64,000 nucleotides of DNA from Teretinema sp942493045 (GCA_942493045.1 OW818665.1:1-64000); one strand, 5' to 3'; shown: positions 16,902-26,494, counted from the first letter of the stretch. A program made the numbers and translations. The notes: generated by a model from the letters alone, not told the origin.

Positions 16902-16990
16902 CTCGCGCGGGGGATTTTTTGTAACGCTCTGGCGCTTTGAGCCTTTGTTGTGGTAGAATGGAGAAAATTGAAAGTTTCAAGGAAGTACTG

Positions 16991-18184
16991 ATGATTCGCT
17001 ATGTATCGATATTTTGTGTATCTGTTTTGCTGTTTTCCTGTGCTACCGCTCCTGCCCCCCGTACGGTGACAACCGGTTCTGCTTACAGCGTGGCCCGCTA
17101 TTCCGGTTCCGCCGACGACGAAGCCGGCGCTGTCCGGGAACCGAACCGCGCCGCCGCGCCGGCCGCCGGCCCTCAGCGCTTGCGCAACAGTGCCCTGCGG
17201 GCCCAGGTGTTGACCCTGGAAGGCGATCTGGAGGCCAAGCTGGCTACCGGCGATTTTGTCGGGGCCCTAAAAGACTGGGATAGTATTGCCGCCCTGGCCG
17301 GCAATACTGCGCTAGCCGATATCGGCGCCGATTCCGCGGAGCGTAAGCTCACCGACGCCCTACGCTCCATCCGTTTTGAAAATCCCTCTCCCCCGGCTGA
17401 GACCATAGCCGGGACAGCCTTTAAAAAGGAATATTCCGTAACCGTAACGACTGAACATGCCGGTGCGCGCCTTTCCTTGGCGAACTTTCCGGTAACGGTG
17501 CGTTATCCGGTTCTGGACAGCGCCGGTTCCCGCGGGACGGCGGCCGTAGAGCTGGTGAGCGACGCGCAGGGTCTGGTTAAGTTCAACGCTCCGGTTCCGG
17601 CCTTCGCCGCTAGGGATGAGGTACGGTTTTCGGCCAACCTGTCCTCGGCCGACCCTTCCGCGAACAGGTTGCTGGAGTTATCCCGTAACGGCGGAAGCCT
17701 CTCGGCGAGCCTTCCTTACCTGGTTTCAACCAACGCCAAAGCCTATCCTTCGACGATTTCGATTCTTGATTTTGATAAAAACGGCCGGCCGGTGACCAGC
17801 GCTAACGTCACCGCCACCGCCCTGCTGCGCCCGCTGGTGCAAAAGGGTTTCCGGCCCATCGGTATGGCCGACTTTCAGAGCCAGCTGGCTTCCGGCGACG
17901 AGGCGGCCCTGTACCGGGCGGCCAAGGCCCAGTTCGGCCAGGCGGTACGCCGGATGATTTACGGTACCACCAAGGTTGACTCTCTTACTAAGGCCGAGGA
18001 CGGCAAGTGGACCTGCACTCTTACTGCCGTCATTTCGGTTTATGATTTTTCGACTTCCACCGTAATCTGCAGTACTACCGTGCAGCATACCGTTACCGCG
18101 GCCACCGAGTTTGCCGCCCTGGACACCGCCCGCAAGGAAATCGGTTCTGTTCAATTGGTGAACGATCTTTTATACCGCATGTAA
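16991..18184 (+). CDS. Lipoprotein of unknown function
   Basis: A 397-aa predicted lipoprotein: signal MIRYVSIFCVSVLLFSC with the lipid-modified Cys at 17. The region after it is Ala-rich. Residues about 140-240 look like an Ig-like beta domain (KKEYSVTVTTEHAGARLSL). The last ~140 residues (VTATALLRPLVQKGFRPIG ... CTLTAVISVYDFSTSTVICS) resemble in style the CsgG/FlgT-like fold of outer-membrane assembly lipoproteins, by pattern only. AAGGAAG precedes ATG 16991, which fixes the start. It is monocistronic; an imperfect hairpin with TTTTTT follows near 18205-18237. Confidence 0.8.
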   Translation: MIRYVSIFCVSVLLFSCATAPAPRTVTTGSAYSVARYSGSADDEAGAVREPNRAAAPAAGPQRLRNSALRAQVLTLEGDLEAKLATGDFVGALKDWDSIAALAGNTALADIGADSAERKLTDALRSIRFENPSPPAETIAGTAFKKEYSVTVTTEHAGARLSLANFPVTVRYPVLDSAGSRGTAAVELVSDAQGLVKFNAPVPAFAARDEVRFSANLSSADPSANRLLELSRNGGSLSASLPYLVSTNAKAYPSTISILDFDKNGRPVTSANVTATALLRPLVQKGFRPIGMADFQSQLASGDEAALYRAAKAQFGQAVRRMIYGTTKVDSLTKAEDGKWTCTLTAVISVYDFSTSTVICSTTVQHTVTAATEFAALDTARKEIGSVQLVNDLLYRM

Positions 18185-18266
18185 ACGATAAGCCGTATCT
18201 TAGCAGTGAGCTGATTATCGCGAAGCCTGACTGTTTTTTGCGGTTTCGCAATACCGGAAAGTAGGA

Positions 18267-18302
18267 TATAATAACCCTCAATTCTGCGAACTGAGGGTTA
18301 TT
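18267..18302 (+). promoter_or_regulatory. Inverted repeat overlapping the iorA promoter and ribosome site
   Basis: AATAACCCTCA (18270-18280), an 11-nt spacer, and TGAGGGTTATT (18292-18302) form a perfect 11-bp dyad. TATAAT (18267-18272) overlaps the left arm, and the Shine-Dalgarno-like GAGGG (18293-18297) is in the right arm, 8 nt before ATG 18306. It could be an operator covering the start of transcription or, if transcription begins further upstream, a hairpin that hides the ribosome site. Confidence 0.75.
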
Positions 18303-18305
18303 TTA

Positions 18306-19961
18306 ATGAAAGAACTTGTCCTTTTGGGCGATGAGGCGTTGGCTGTCGGCGCTCTGCACGCCGGCGTTTCCGGCTGTTTCGGCTATCCCGGAACTCCTTC
18401 CACCGAAATACTTGAATATTTAATAGACACTCATGAAACCAAGGGCGGCCCCGTCGCCCAGTGGTGCGCGAACGAAAAAACCGCCTACGAGACCGCTCTG
18501 GGCGTCTCCTTTGCTGGAAAGCGCGCCATTGTCACCATGAAGCATGTCGGGTTGAACGTCGCCGCCGACCCCTTTATGAATTCGTCGTTGTGCGGCATCA
18601 AGGGTGGCCTGATCTGCGTGGTGGCCGACGACCCCTCCATGCATTCCAGCCAGGGCGAGCAGGATACCCGCTTTTACGCCGATTTCGCCATGGTACCCCT
18701 GTTTGAGCCTACCAATCAGCAGGAAACCTACGAGATGGTAGCCGAGGCCTTTGAGCTTTCCGAGCGCTTTCATGTGCCGGTCATCATGCGCATGGTCACC
18801 CGCCTGGCCCACTCCCGCGCTGTCGTGCGAGTAAACGATACCGTACGCGTCGAGAACGCCCTGGAAAAGGGCAAGAGCGCCGAATGGATGCTGCTGCCGG
18901 CCCTGGCCCGCAAAAATTATCAGCGCATGATCGACAAACAATCCGACCTGCTGCTTTGGGCTGGTGCCTATCAGCGCAATAGTTTGACCATTAATCCCAA
19001 ACGCGCCGATCTGGCCATTATTACCAGTGGTCTGGGCCGCAATTATGTCGATGAAAACCGCGCCGATTACCTCGCCGCCTGCGGCAGCGCCGGCTTGCCC
19101 TCCGTCTTGCACGTGGCGGCTATGCCCTTGCCTTTGGACCTTATCAATACGCTCTGTGCCCAGGCCGAAACCATCCTGGTTATCGAGGAAGGCATGCCCT
19201 TTATCGAAAAACAGCTGCGCGGCCTGGTTCCGGGGCGCAACAAGATCATCGGCAAATTTACCGGGCATCTCAGCCGCGCCGGTGAGCTGAATCCGGACAA
19301 TGTCCGCGCCGCCCTGGGGCTTTCGGCCCGGCCGACGGCCCTGGACAGCTTCACGCCGCCCGCGCTGCCAGCCCGGCCGCCGCAGCTGTGCAAGGGCTGC
19401 CCGCACGGCGATTCCTACGCCTCCCTTAACCGCGCCGTGGAAGAGCTGAACCGCCGCGAGGGCAAGGTGTCCACCGTGGTGGCCGCCGATATCGGCTGTT
19501 ATGCCCTGGGCGCCGTGCCGCCGCTGATGGCCGTGGAAACCATCGTCTGTATGGGCGCCTCGATCGGTATGGCCCGCGGAGCCGCCGAAGCCGGATACAA
19601 ATATACCTTCGCGGTGATCGGTGACTCCACCTTCCTGCACTCCGGCTTGACCGGCCTGGCAGACGCGGTCTCCGCCAAAACCCCGATGACCGTCATTATT
19701 TTGGATAATTCGATCGTGGCTATGACCGGCTGCCAGCCGACCATGCTGCCTTCTAATATCATCGAATCCGCAGTGCGCGGCCTCGGGGTGGATCCTTCCC
19801 ATATCCGCAAGCTGGAAACCAAGCCCGGTACCGTGGAGGCCAACACCGCCATCCTGTTGGAGGAGGCTGAATACCGAGGCGTGTCGGTCGTGATTTTGGA
19901 GCGCGAGTGTCTGGAAGCCTTCCGGCTACGCAAAAAAAAGGACGCGGCTGCGCATGTCTGA
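18306..19961 (+). CDS. iorA: Indolepyruvate ferredoxin oxidoreductase, alpha subunit, without ferredoxin domain
   Basis: With IorB it oxidatively decarboxylates arylpyruvates from aromatic amino acids to aryl-acyl-CoA, using TPP and reducing ferredoxin. The N-terminal pyrimidine-binding part starts LLGDEALAVGALHAGVSGCFGYPGTPSTEI; the cysteine motif LCKGCPHGDSY is at about 360; and the TPP motif GDSTFLHSG ... ILDN is at about 440-470. The protein ends at 551 aa directly after the TPP domain (LERECLEAFRLRKKKDAAAHV). The usual C-terminal 2x[4Fe-4S] ferredoxin-like domain (another ~60-90 residues in typical IorA) is absent. The next gene, pepF, overlaps by 8 nt. Electron transfer would need a separate ferredoxin. 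Confidence 0.93.
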   Translation: MKELVLLGDEALAVGALHAGVSGCFGYPGTPSTEILEYLIDTHETKGGPVAQWCANEKTAYETALGVSFAGKRAIVTMKHVGLNVAADPFMNSSLCGIKGGLICVVADDPSMHSSQGEQDTRFYADFAMVPLFEPTNQQETYEMVAEAFELSERFHVPVIMRMVTRLAHSRAVVRVNDTVRVENALEKGKSAEWMLLPALARKNYQRMIDKQSDLLLWAGAYQRNSLTINPKRADLAIITSGLGRNYVDENRADYLAACGSAGLPSVLHVAAMPLPLDLINTLCAQAETILVIEEGMPFIEKQLRGLVPGRNKIIGKFTGHLSRAGELNPDNVRAALGLSARPTALDSFTPPALPARPPQLCKGCPHGDSYASLNRAVEELNRREGKVSTVVAADIGCYALGAVPPLMAVETIVCMGASIGMARGAAEAGYKYTFAVIGDSTFLHSGLTGLADAVSAKTPMTVIILDNSIVAMTGCQPTMLPSNIIESAVRGLGVDPSHIRKLETKPGTVEANTAILLEEAEYRGVSVVILERECLEAFRLRKKKDAAAHV

Positions 19962-21843
19962 TCATAAAGAAACGTTACCGAAATTGCCGCGCTGGTCGCT
20001 GGATTCGATATACCCGGGCTTTGAGGCGGCCGAATACTCCGCCGCCAAAAAACGCCTTTCGGCAGTGGCCGCAGAACTGCTCACGCATCTCGAGGCGCTG
20101 CCTTCCGGGGCAACTGGCACAACTAGCGCGTCCGGCACCCTCGACGCGAACAGCGCAACCGGCGCCAACAGCGCGCCTGATATCACTGCCTTCAGGGCCT
20201 GGCTTTCGCGGGCTCTCAAGCTGAATAATGAAGCCGATCTGTTGGGCCGCACTCTCGGTTCGTTTTGCAATGCTATTTACACCACCGATACCGGCGACAA
20301 GCGGGCCATGAACGAACTCAACTCTGTTGAGGAAATTCTGCTGCCCTTCGCCAAGGCCGATGTGCTGTTCTTGAACGCCCTGGCCGCCAATGCCGACGCC
20401 GTGCGCGCCTTAATCGCCTGTGACCCGGAGATCGGCCGGTATTCCTTTTATCTGGAAGACGCCCTGTTTTGGCAGACGCGCCGGATGAGCGCCGCCGAGG
20501 AAGATCTGGCTGCCGATCTGGCCCGCTGCGGCGCCGACGCCTGGGGCCGGCTTCAGGAACAACTGACCAGTTCATCTTCCTGTCTGTGGGATGAAAAGAG
20601 CGGCGAGCGCAAGACCCTGGTGGAACTGCGCTCCCTGGCCTATGATCCATCCCGCGAAGTACGCGAGAAAGCCTACCGTAAAGAACTCGAGATTTGCAAA
20701 TCGATCGAGATCGGCGTAGCCGCCGCCCTTAACGGGGTGAAGGGTACTGCCGTCAGCCTGAACAGCCGCCGTAAATGGTCCGGCGGGGCTCTTGAAAAAT
20801 CAGTCCGGCAATCCCGGATGAGCGAAAAAACTCTCGCCGCCCTGATCGGCGCCATGGAAGAGTCTTTACCGTACTGGCGGCGCTACCTGAAAGCCAAGGC
20901 CGCGCTGATCGGCGTTCCTGCCTGCGCCTTTTACGATATTTTCGCGCCCGTCGGCGGAGCGGTACCCGCCTATTCCTGGGAGCAAGCCCGCGCCCTGGTA
21001 GTGGAGAATTTCACCGCCTTTTCGCCGGCCATGGGCGAATTTGCCCGGCGGGCCTTCGACAACCGCTGGATAGACGCCGAACCGCGCGCCGGTAAAATCG
21101 GCGGAGCCTACTGCACGGATATGCCCCTGCAGGGTGAAACCCGGGTGCTCTGCAATTTTGACGGCACCTTCAACTCGGTAATCACCGTAGCCCATGAGCT
21201 CGGCCACGCCTATCATTCCGATGTGCTGATGGGTCTTCCGGCCCTGCAGCAGAACTACCCGATGACCTTAGCCGAAACGGCTTCGACCTTCGCCGAGACC
21301 GTAGTCTTCCAGGCCGGTATGCAGCGCGCCAGTGATGCTGAACGCCTTGGCCTGCTGGAAATGCATTTACAGGACGGCTGTCAGATCCTGGTGGACATTC
21401 TTTCCCGCTATTATTTCGAGCAGTCGGTGATGGCCGAACGCGTTACCGGCGAATTGACGCCCGGAGACTTCTGCGCGCGGATGAAGGCCGCCCAAGAGCG
21501 CACCTACGGTGATGGTTTGGATAGCGGGCAGCTGCATCCCTGGATGTGGCTGGTAAAAACCCATTATTATTCAGCCGACCTGGCCTTCTATAATTATCCC
21601 TATGCCTTCGGTCAGCTCTTTGCCCTGGCGCTCTATGCCCGCTACCGCGCCGAAGGCCCCGCTTTCGCCGAGACCTATCGCGCCTTATTGCTGGAGACCG
21701 GCCGCATGGATTCCGTTGAACTGACAGCCAAAGCCGGCTTTGACATTGAGTCGATCGAGTTCTGGCGTTCCGGAATCGCGCTGTTCACCGCGCAGATCGA
21801 AGAATTTGAAAAACTGGTACAGATGAGGAGTGACGCAAAATGA
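19954..21843 (+). CDS. pepF: M3-family oligoendopeptidase
   Basis: A zinc metallopeptidase (629 aa) that cleaves oligopeptides in the cytoplasm. The zinc motif VAHELGHAYHSD (HExxH) is at about residue 413, and downstream AETASTFAETVVFQ carries the third zinc ligand. No signal peptide. Residues 50-75 contain a low-complexity Gly/Ala/Ser/Thr insertion (TGTTSASGTLDANSATGANSAPD). It overlaps iorA by 8 nt and iorB by 4 nt (ATGA), so it is locked between the two IOR subunit genes. This arrangement would couple peptide breakdown to amino-acid oxidation. Confidence 0.93.
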   Translation: MSDHKETLPKLPRWSLDSIYPGFEAAEYSAAKKRLSAVAAELLTHLEALPSGATGTTSASGTLDANSATGANSAPDITAFRAWLSRALKLNNEADLLGRTLGSFCNAIYTTDTGDKRAMNELNSVEEILLPFAKADVLFLNALAANADAVRALIACDPEIGRYSFYLEDALFWQTRRMSAAEEDLAADLARCGADAWGRLQEQLTSSSSCLWDEKSGERKTLVELRSLAYDPSREVREKAYRKELEICKSIEIGVAAALNGVKGTAVSLNSRRKWSGGALEKSVRQSRMSEKTLAALIGAMEESLPYWRRYLKAKAALIGVPACAFYDIFAPVGGAVPAYSWEQARALVVENFTAFSPAMGEFARRAFDNRWIDAEPRAGKIGGAYCTDMPLQGETRVLCNFDGTFNSVITVAHELGHAYHSDVLMGLPALQQNYPMTLAETASTFAETVVFQAGMQRASDAERLGLLEMHLQDGCQILVDILSRYYFEQSVMAERVTGELTPGDFCARMKAAQERTYGDGLDSGQLHPWMWLVKTHYYSADLAFYNYPYAFGQLFALALYARYRAEGPAFAETYRALLLETGRMDSVELTAKAGFDIESIEFWRSGIALFTAQIEEFEKLVQMRSDAK

Positions 21844-22406
21844 CCTACGATATTATTCTCGCCGGTGTCGGCGGACAGGGTGTGCTTTCAATCGCCACGG
21901 TAATAGCCTCGGCGGCCATGAAAGACGGTTTCCGGGTGCGGCAGTCCGAAGTGCACGGTATGAGCCAACGCGGCGGCGGAGTTCAGGCCCACATGCGCAT
22001 TTCCGATTCAGAAATCAGCTCGGACCTGATCCCTTCCGGCGGCGCGGACATGATCCTGGCCATGGAGCCGGTGGAGAGCCTGCGCTATCTTTCCTGGCTG
22101 AAACCGGCCGGAATTTTGGTAACCGCGGCCGAACCCTTCGTGAATATCGGCGATTACCCGGAACTGGAGGGCATTCATCAGGCCATCCGCTCCCTGCCTC
22201 GCTCACACATCGTCAAGTCCGATGAACTGGCCCGTGAGGCCGGCAACGCCAAATCGGTGAATATGGTATTGGTCGGCGCCGCCCTGAAGGATCTGCCGGT
22301 CAAGAGAGAGACTGTAGCCGCGGCGGTGCGGGAACTGTTCGGGAAAAAAGATCCCCGGCTGGTGGAAATTAACATGAAGGCCCTGGAACTGGGCTTGAAC
22401 GCCTGA
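21840..22406 (+). CDS. iorB: Indolepyruvate ferredoxin oxidoreductase, beta subunit
   Basis: The gamma-like 2-oxoacid oxidoreductase subunit (188 aa). Signature segments are ILAGVGGQGVLSIATVIA and EVHGMSQRGGGVQAHMRIS, as expected for IorB. It starts inside the pepF stop codon (ATGA); GAGG is about 8 nt before the start. It completes the enzyme begun by iorA at 18306. Confidence 0.94.
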   Translation: MTYDIILAGVGGQGVLSIATVIASAAMKDGFRVRQSEVHGMSQRGGGVQAHMRISDSEISSDLIPSGGADMILAMEPVESLRYLSWLKPAGILVTAAEPFVNIGDYPELEGIHQAIRSLPRSHIVKSDELAREAGNAKSVNMVLVGAALKDLPVKRETVAAAVRELFGKKDPRLVEINMKALELGLNA

Positions 22407-22431
22407 GCGTAATTTTGAAGGACAGGGACAA

Positions 22432-23754
22432 ATGAACAGTGATGGCGCAATTCCATTCCGGGACAGGGCGATCGAGACCGCGCCGCGCGCGGAAATTGAG
22501 CGTGTTCAGCTTGAGGGCTTGAAAAAGCAGATTACCCAAGCTCTCAAGACTGATTTTTATCGGGACCGGCTGATACAGGCCGGCATCAGCACTCCGGACG
22601 TTATCGGCTCTCTGGCCGACATCCGTAAGCTGCCCTTTACGGTGAAGGGTGACCTGCGTGAAGCCTATCCCTTCGGGTTGCTGGCCGTACCCAAGCAGGA
22701 AGTGGTGCGTATCCACGCCTCCAGCGGTACCACCGGCACCCCGACCGTCATCTACCTGACCCAAAAAGACCTGGACACGGCCAGTGACACTATGGCGCGC
22801 TGCCTGACAGCCGCCGGCGGATCCCGGGATGACGTGGTTCAGAACATGATGACCTACGGCCTGTTCACCGGGGGCCTGTGTTTCCATTACGGGGCCGAAT
22901 TGATGGGCGCCATGGTTATCCCTACCAGCGCCGGCAACACCCTGCGTCAGCTGAAGTTTATGAAAGACTTCGGCACTACCATGATTCACGCCACACCCAG
23001 CTATCTGTTGCATCTGCATGCCGCCATCGAGCAGGAAGGCTACAATCGCGAGGACCTCAAGCTGCGCAAGGCCATTACCGGCGCCGAGCCGCATTCCGAG
23101 GAACTGCGCTGCAAGATTCAGGACAAGCTGGGCATCGAAGTTTATAACTGTTACGGCATGAGCGAGCTGAACGGACCGGGAGTGGCCTTTGAGTGCGTGT
23201 ACCGTTCCGGCATGCATGTCTGGGAAGACCGTTACATTGTTGAAATCCTGAATCCGGAAACCTTCGAGCCGGTGGCCGAGGGCGAAGTCGGAGAGCTGGT
23301 GGTGACCATCCTCTGCCGCGACGCCATGCCGCTGTTGCGCTACCGTACCCGCGACCTGACCCGCTTCGTGACCGGCCCCTGCCAATGCGGACGGACCCAC
23401 CGCCGTTTGGCCCGTTTTACCGGCCGCACCGACGATATGCTGATTATCAACGGCGTCAATGTCTTCCCCAGCCAGATCGAGGAAGTATTGCTGCGTACGA
23501 AGGGTGTCGGCGCCAATTATTTTATCATTGTGGATAAAGAAGGAGCGCTGGATAAGCTGACGGTGCAGGTAGAGATAACGCCGGAAATGTTCGCCGACGA
23601 CAGCCGCTTGATCAACGCTCTGCGGGACCGCCTGAAAAGCGAGATGTCCGCCCTGATTACCATTAACCCGGTGATCGAGATTAAGCAGCCCGGTTCTCTG
23701 CCGGTCTCCGAAGGCAAGGCCAAACGCGTCGAGGACCGCCGTCCGCCGGATTGA
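22432..23754 (+). CDS. paaK: Phenylacetate-CoA ligase, copy 1
   Basis: An AMP-forming ligase (440 aa) of the PaaK type that makes or consumes aryl-acyl-CoA. The P-loop-like ASSGTTGTPTVIYLT is at about 97, and the acidic YRTRDLTRF and FTGRTDDMLIINGVNVFPSQIEE motifs are near 300-350. It follows iorB by 25 nt. Next to IOR such ligases are thought to run in the direction of acid and ATP formation from aryl-CoA. The C-terminal KAKRVEDRR carries the family's conserved lysine. Confidence 0.93.
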   Translation: MNSDGAIPFRDRAIETAPRAEIERVQLEGLKKQITQALKTDFYRDRLIQAGISTPDVIGSLADIRKLPFTVKGDLREAYPFGLLAVPKQEVVRIHASSGTTGTPTVIYLTQKDLDTASDTMARCLTAAGGSRDDVVQNMMTYGLFTGGLCFHYGAELMGAMVIPTSAGNTLRQLKFMKDFGTTMIHATPSYLLHLHAAIEQEGYNREDLKLRKAITGAEPHSEELRCKIQDKLGIEVYNCYGMSELNGPGVAFECVYRSGMHVWEDRYIVEILNPETFEPVAEGEVGELVVTILCRDAMPLLRYRTRDLTRFVTGPCQCGRTHRRLARFTGRTDDMLIINGVNVFPSQIEEVLLRTKGVGANYFIIVDKEGALDKLTVQVEITPEMFADDSRLINALRDRLKSEMSALITINPVIEIKQPGSLPVSEGKAKRVEDRRPPD

Positions 23755-23824
23755 CAGATTTCCGCGAACGTGCAATAAGAACCTTACTGATTCGTAAAGC
23801 CTGAGAAAAAAAGTGAGGTGCACT

Positions 23825-25111
23825 ATGCCGCATGCCCAATTGATTATTGACGGGAAGACTATCGAGTTTCCGGTTGTCGAAGGTACGATGGGTGAAAAAG
23901 CCATCGATATCAGCAGTCTGCGCCAGCAGACCGGGTATATCACCCTGGATGACGGCTATCAGAATACCGGCAGCTGCAAGAGCGCCATCACCTTCGTGGA
24001 CGGCGAAAAAGGAATCCTGAAATACCGCGGCTATGATATTGAGGACTTGGCCAGAAACGCTTCCTTTATCGATACCGCTTATCTGCTGATCTACGGTGAG
24101 CTGCCTAAACCTGACGCCCGCAGGGAGTTTTCACAGCTTTTAAATGAGCACTCCATGCTGCATGAGGATATGCTGCATTATTTTGACCGCATCCCGCGCT
24201 CAGCCCATCCGATGGCTATTTTGAGCATGATGGTCAATTCCTTATCAATTTTTTATCCGGAATATTTTGTGGATTCAAATGACCATACCGTGTTTACGGT
24301 GATGGCCGCCCGCCTGATTTCCAAGATCCGCACCATGGCTGCCTATGCCTACAAGAAATCGATCGGCGAGCCCTTTGTGTATCCGAAGCCGGAACTGCGC
24401 TACTGCGCTAATTTCCTGAACATGATGTTTGACAGCCCGGTAAAACCGTTTCAGGTTGAGCCCGAGATGGAACGCATATTGAACATGATTTTGGTGATTC
24501 ACGCGGACCATGAACAGAATTGCAGTACTTCCACGGTGCGCCTGGTCGGCAGTTCCAAGGTTAATCTGTATACGTCGATCTGCGCCGGTGTCTGCGCCCT
24601 GTGGGGTCCGCTGCACGGCGGCGCCAACCAGGATGTCATCGAGATGCTGGAAGAGATTCACCGCTCCAAGCTGTCGATCAAAGAGGTACTGGAGCGGGCT
24701 AAGAACAAGAACAATCCCTTCCGCGTCGCCGGTTTCGGCCACCGGGTTTACAAGAGCTATGATCCGCGAGCCAAGCTGCTGCGCGAGGTAGCGGCCTCTT
24801 TCCTGGCTACCCGCAAAATAGACGATCCGCTGATGAATATCGCCCTGGAACTGGAAACAGCCGCCCTCAAGGATGATTATTTTATCGAGCGCAACCTGTA
24901 CCCGAATGTCGACTTTTACAGTGGCATCCTGTACCGCGAAATGGGCTTTCCGACCGACATGTTTACGGTGCTTTTTGCCATGGGGCGCATGCCCGGCTGG
25001 ATAGCCCAGTGGAAAGAAATGCATGAAACCCTGCCGTTCCGCATCGGCCGGCCGCGCCAGATTTATACCGGCGCCACCTCGGCGGTCTACAAGCACTCCG
25101 ACCAGCGCTGA
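23825..25111 (+). CDS. gltA: Citrate synthase
   Basis: Condenses oxaloacetate and acetyl-CoA (428 aa, type II length). Active-site features: HADHEQNCSTSTVRLVGS (first His), GPLHGGANQDVIEML (second His), and GFGHRVYKSYDPRAKLL, with the catalytic Asp further on in PNVDFYSG. The first ~25 residues look like the usual N-terminal zinc-ribbon-like extension but without its cysteines. ATG 23825 is taken because GAGGTG precedes it; an upstream GTG in frame is less likely. It stands between two paaK genes, 70 nt after the first. Confidence 0.96.
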   Translation: MPHAQLIIDGKTIEFPVVEGTMGEKAIDISSLRQQTGYITLDDGYQNTGSCKSAITFVDGEKGILKYRGYDIEDLARNASFIDTAYLLIYGELPKPDARREFSQLLNEHSMLHEDMLHYFDRIPRSAHPMAILSMMVNSLSIFYPEYFVDSNDHTVFTVMAARLISKIRTMAAYAYKKSIGEPFVYPKPELRYCANFLNMMFDSPVKPFQVEPEMERILNMILVIHADHEQNCSTSTVRLVGSSKVNLYTSICAGVCALWGPLHGGANQDVIEMLEEIHRSKLSIKEVLERAKNKNNPFRVAGFGHRVYKSYDPRAKLLREVAASFLATRKIDDPLMNIALELETAALKDDYFIERNLYPNVDFYSGILYREMGFPTDMFTVLFAMGRMPGWIAQWKEMHETLPFRIGRPRQIYTGATSAVYKHSDQR

Positions 25112-25174
25112 CCACATTATTCTGCCAATCAAACCGCCGTGCCGAAAAAACTGGCGCGCCGGATTGATTAGGTG

Positions 25175-25180
25175 TATAAT
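25175..25180 (+). promoter_or_regulatory. -10 box before the second paaK
   Basis: A perfect TATAAT lies 9 nt before ATG 25190, with no Shine-Dalgarno sequence in between. The -35 region is weak. An imperfect dyad (AATCAAACCG ... CGGATTGATT) lies just upstream at about 25127-25169. Confidence 0.6.
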
Positions 25181-25189
25181 TATGCCATT

Positions 25190-26494
25190 ATGATATGGAA
25201 CCCGGAACAGGAATGTATGAACGTGGAGTCTCTGAGGTCTCTGCAGTTCGCCCGGCTCAAGAACCTGCTTGAGCGAGTATATGGAAACGTGCCGTTTTAT
25301 CGGCAAAAGCTGGACGAGGCCGGGGTTAAGCCTGCGGACATCAAGTCCCTGGCCGATATCGCCCGCCTGCCTTTTACCTCCAAGGACGATTTACGGGTAA
25401 CTTACCCCTATGGCCTGCTGGCCGTTCCGCAGTCTGAGATTGTGGAGATACATATGTCCAGCGGTACGACCGGTACCCCGGTTATCGACGCTTATACCGC
25501 CCGCGACATGGATGACTGGGGCGAGGGTATGGCCCGGACTCTTTCGGGCGCCGGTACCACCCGCAATGACATCGTCCAGAACGCTTACGGCTACGGCTTG
25601 TTTACCGGCGGTCTCGGAACCCATTACGGCGCCCAGAAGATCGGCGCGACAATCATCCCAATATCCTCGGGAAACACCCAAAAGCAGCTGATGCTGATGC
25701 GGGACTTCAAATCGACTATTTTTACCTGCACGCCTTCTTATGCCCTGTACATGTCCGAACAGGCCCGCGAAATGGGTATCGACCCGACAGCCCTGGACAT
25801 CAAGAGCGGCTGTTTCGGCGCCGAACCCTGGTCCGAAAATATGCGCAAGGAAATCGAAAAAGCCTGGAATATCAAGGCCTACGATATTTACGGCCTGACC
25901 GAGATTACCGGACCGGGCGTAGCCTTTGAGTGCGAAGGCCAGTACGGCATGCACTTCAATGAGGACCTCTGGTATCCGGAGATTATTGACCCGGCGACGG
26001 GAAAGGTTCTGCCGGACGGCGAAAAGGGTGAACTGGTGATTACCACGCTGACCAAGGAAGGCACGCCCCTCATCCGCTACCGCACCCGGGACATCACCTT
26101 TATCATCAAAGAAAAATGCGGCTGCGGCCGTTCCACCAGGCGCATTCACCGCCTGTTCGGGCGCACCGATGACCTGCTGATTATCCGCGGCGTCAACGTT
26201 TTCCCGAGCCAGATCGAGCATGCCCTGATCGAAATCCAGGGCGTAGACCCGAACTATCTGATCATCGTGGATCGCAGCGCCCAAACCCACCTGGATGAGG
26301 CCGAGCTGCACGTTGAGGTCAACCCGGCGTCCTTCTCCGACGAAACCAAGGATATGGAAAGCCTGCGCAACAAGATCGAGGCTGTCATGAAAAGTAAGCT
26401 CGGCGTGAATATGAAAGTCAAGCTCGTTGAGCCCAAGAGTATCGAACGCTCGACCGGCAAAGCCAAGCGCGTTATCGACAAACGCCAACTGTAA
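25190..26494 (+). CDS. paaK: Phenylacetate-CoA ligase, copy 2
   Basis: A second PaaK-type AMP-forming ligase (434 aa). It shares the layout of the first copy: SSGTTGTPVIDAYT at about 85, YRTRDITFI near 295, and FGRTDDLLIIRGVNVFPSQIE near 325, ending KAKRVIDKRQL. It begins MIWNPEQECM, the typical start of the family. A 12-nt gap separates it from the ACT-domain gene, a frequent partner. The two copies are clearly paralogues but not recent duplicates; they may differ in acyl chain or aryl preference. Confidence 0.93.
   Translation: MIWNPEQECMNVESLRSLQFARLKNLLERVYGNVPFYRQKLDEAGVKPADIKSLADIARLPFTSKDDLRVTYPYGLLAVPQSEIVEIHMSSGTTGTPVIDAYTARDMDDWGEGMARTLSGAGTTRNDIVQNAYGYGLFTGGLGTHYGAQKIGATIIPISSGNTQKQLMLMRDFKSTIFTCTPSYALYMSEQAREMGIDPTALDIKSGCFGAEPWSENMRKEIEKAWNIKAYDIYGLTEITGPGVAFECEGQYGMHFNEDLWYPEIIDPATGKVLPDGEKGELVITTLTKEGTPLIRYRTRDITFIIKEKCGCGRSTRRIHRLFGRTDDLLIIRGVNVFPSQIEHALIEIQGVDPNYLIIVDRSAQTHLDEAELHVEVNPASFSDETKDMESLRNKIEAVMKSKLGVNMKVKLVEPKSIERSTGKAKRVIDKRQL

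Noticed and set aside
18420..19802. 460-codon minus-strand frame
   Set aside because: Shadow of iorA; composition is Gly/His-rich without any domain.
18306..19961. Frameshift at the iorA 3' end that hides a ferredoxin domain
   Set aside because: The bases after the TPP domain are fully used by the well-conserved pepF frame, and no CxxCxxC pattern appears in another frame there.
22369..23943. 524-codon minus-strand frame
   Set aside because: Shadow of the first paaK, crossing gene borders on both sides, which a real gene would not do.
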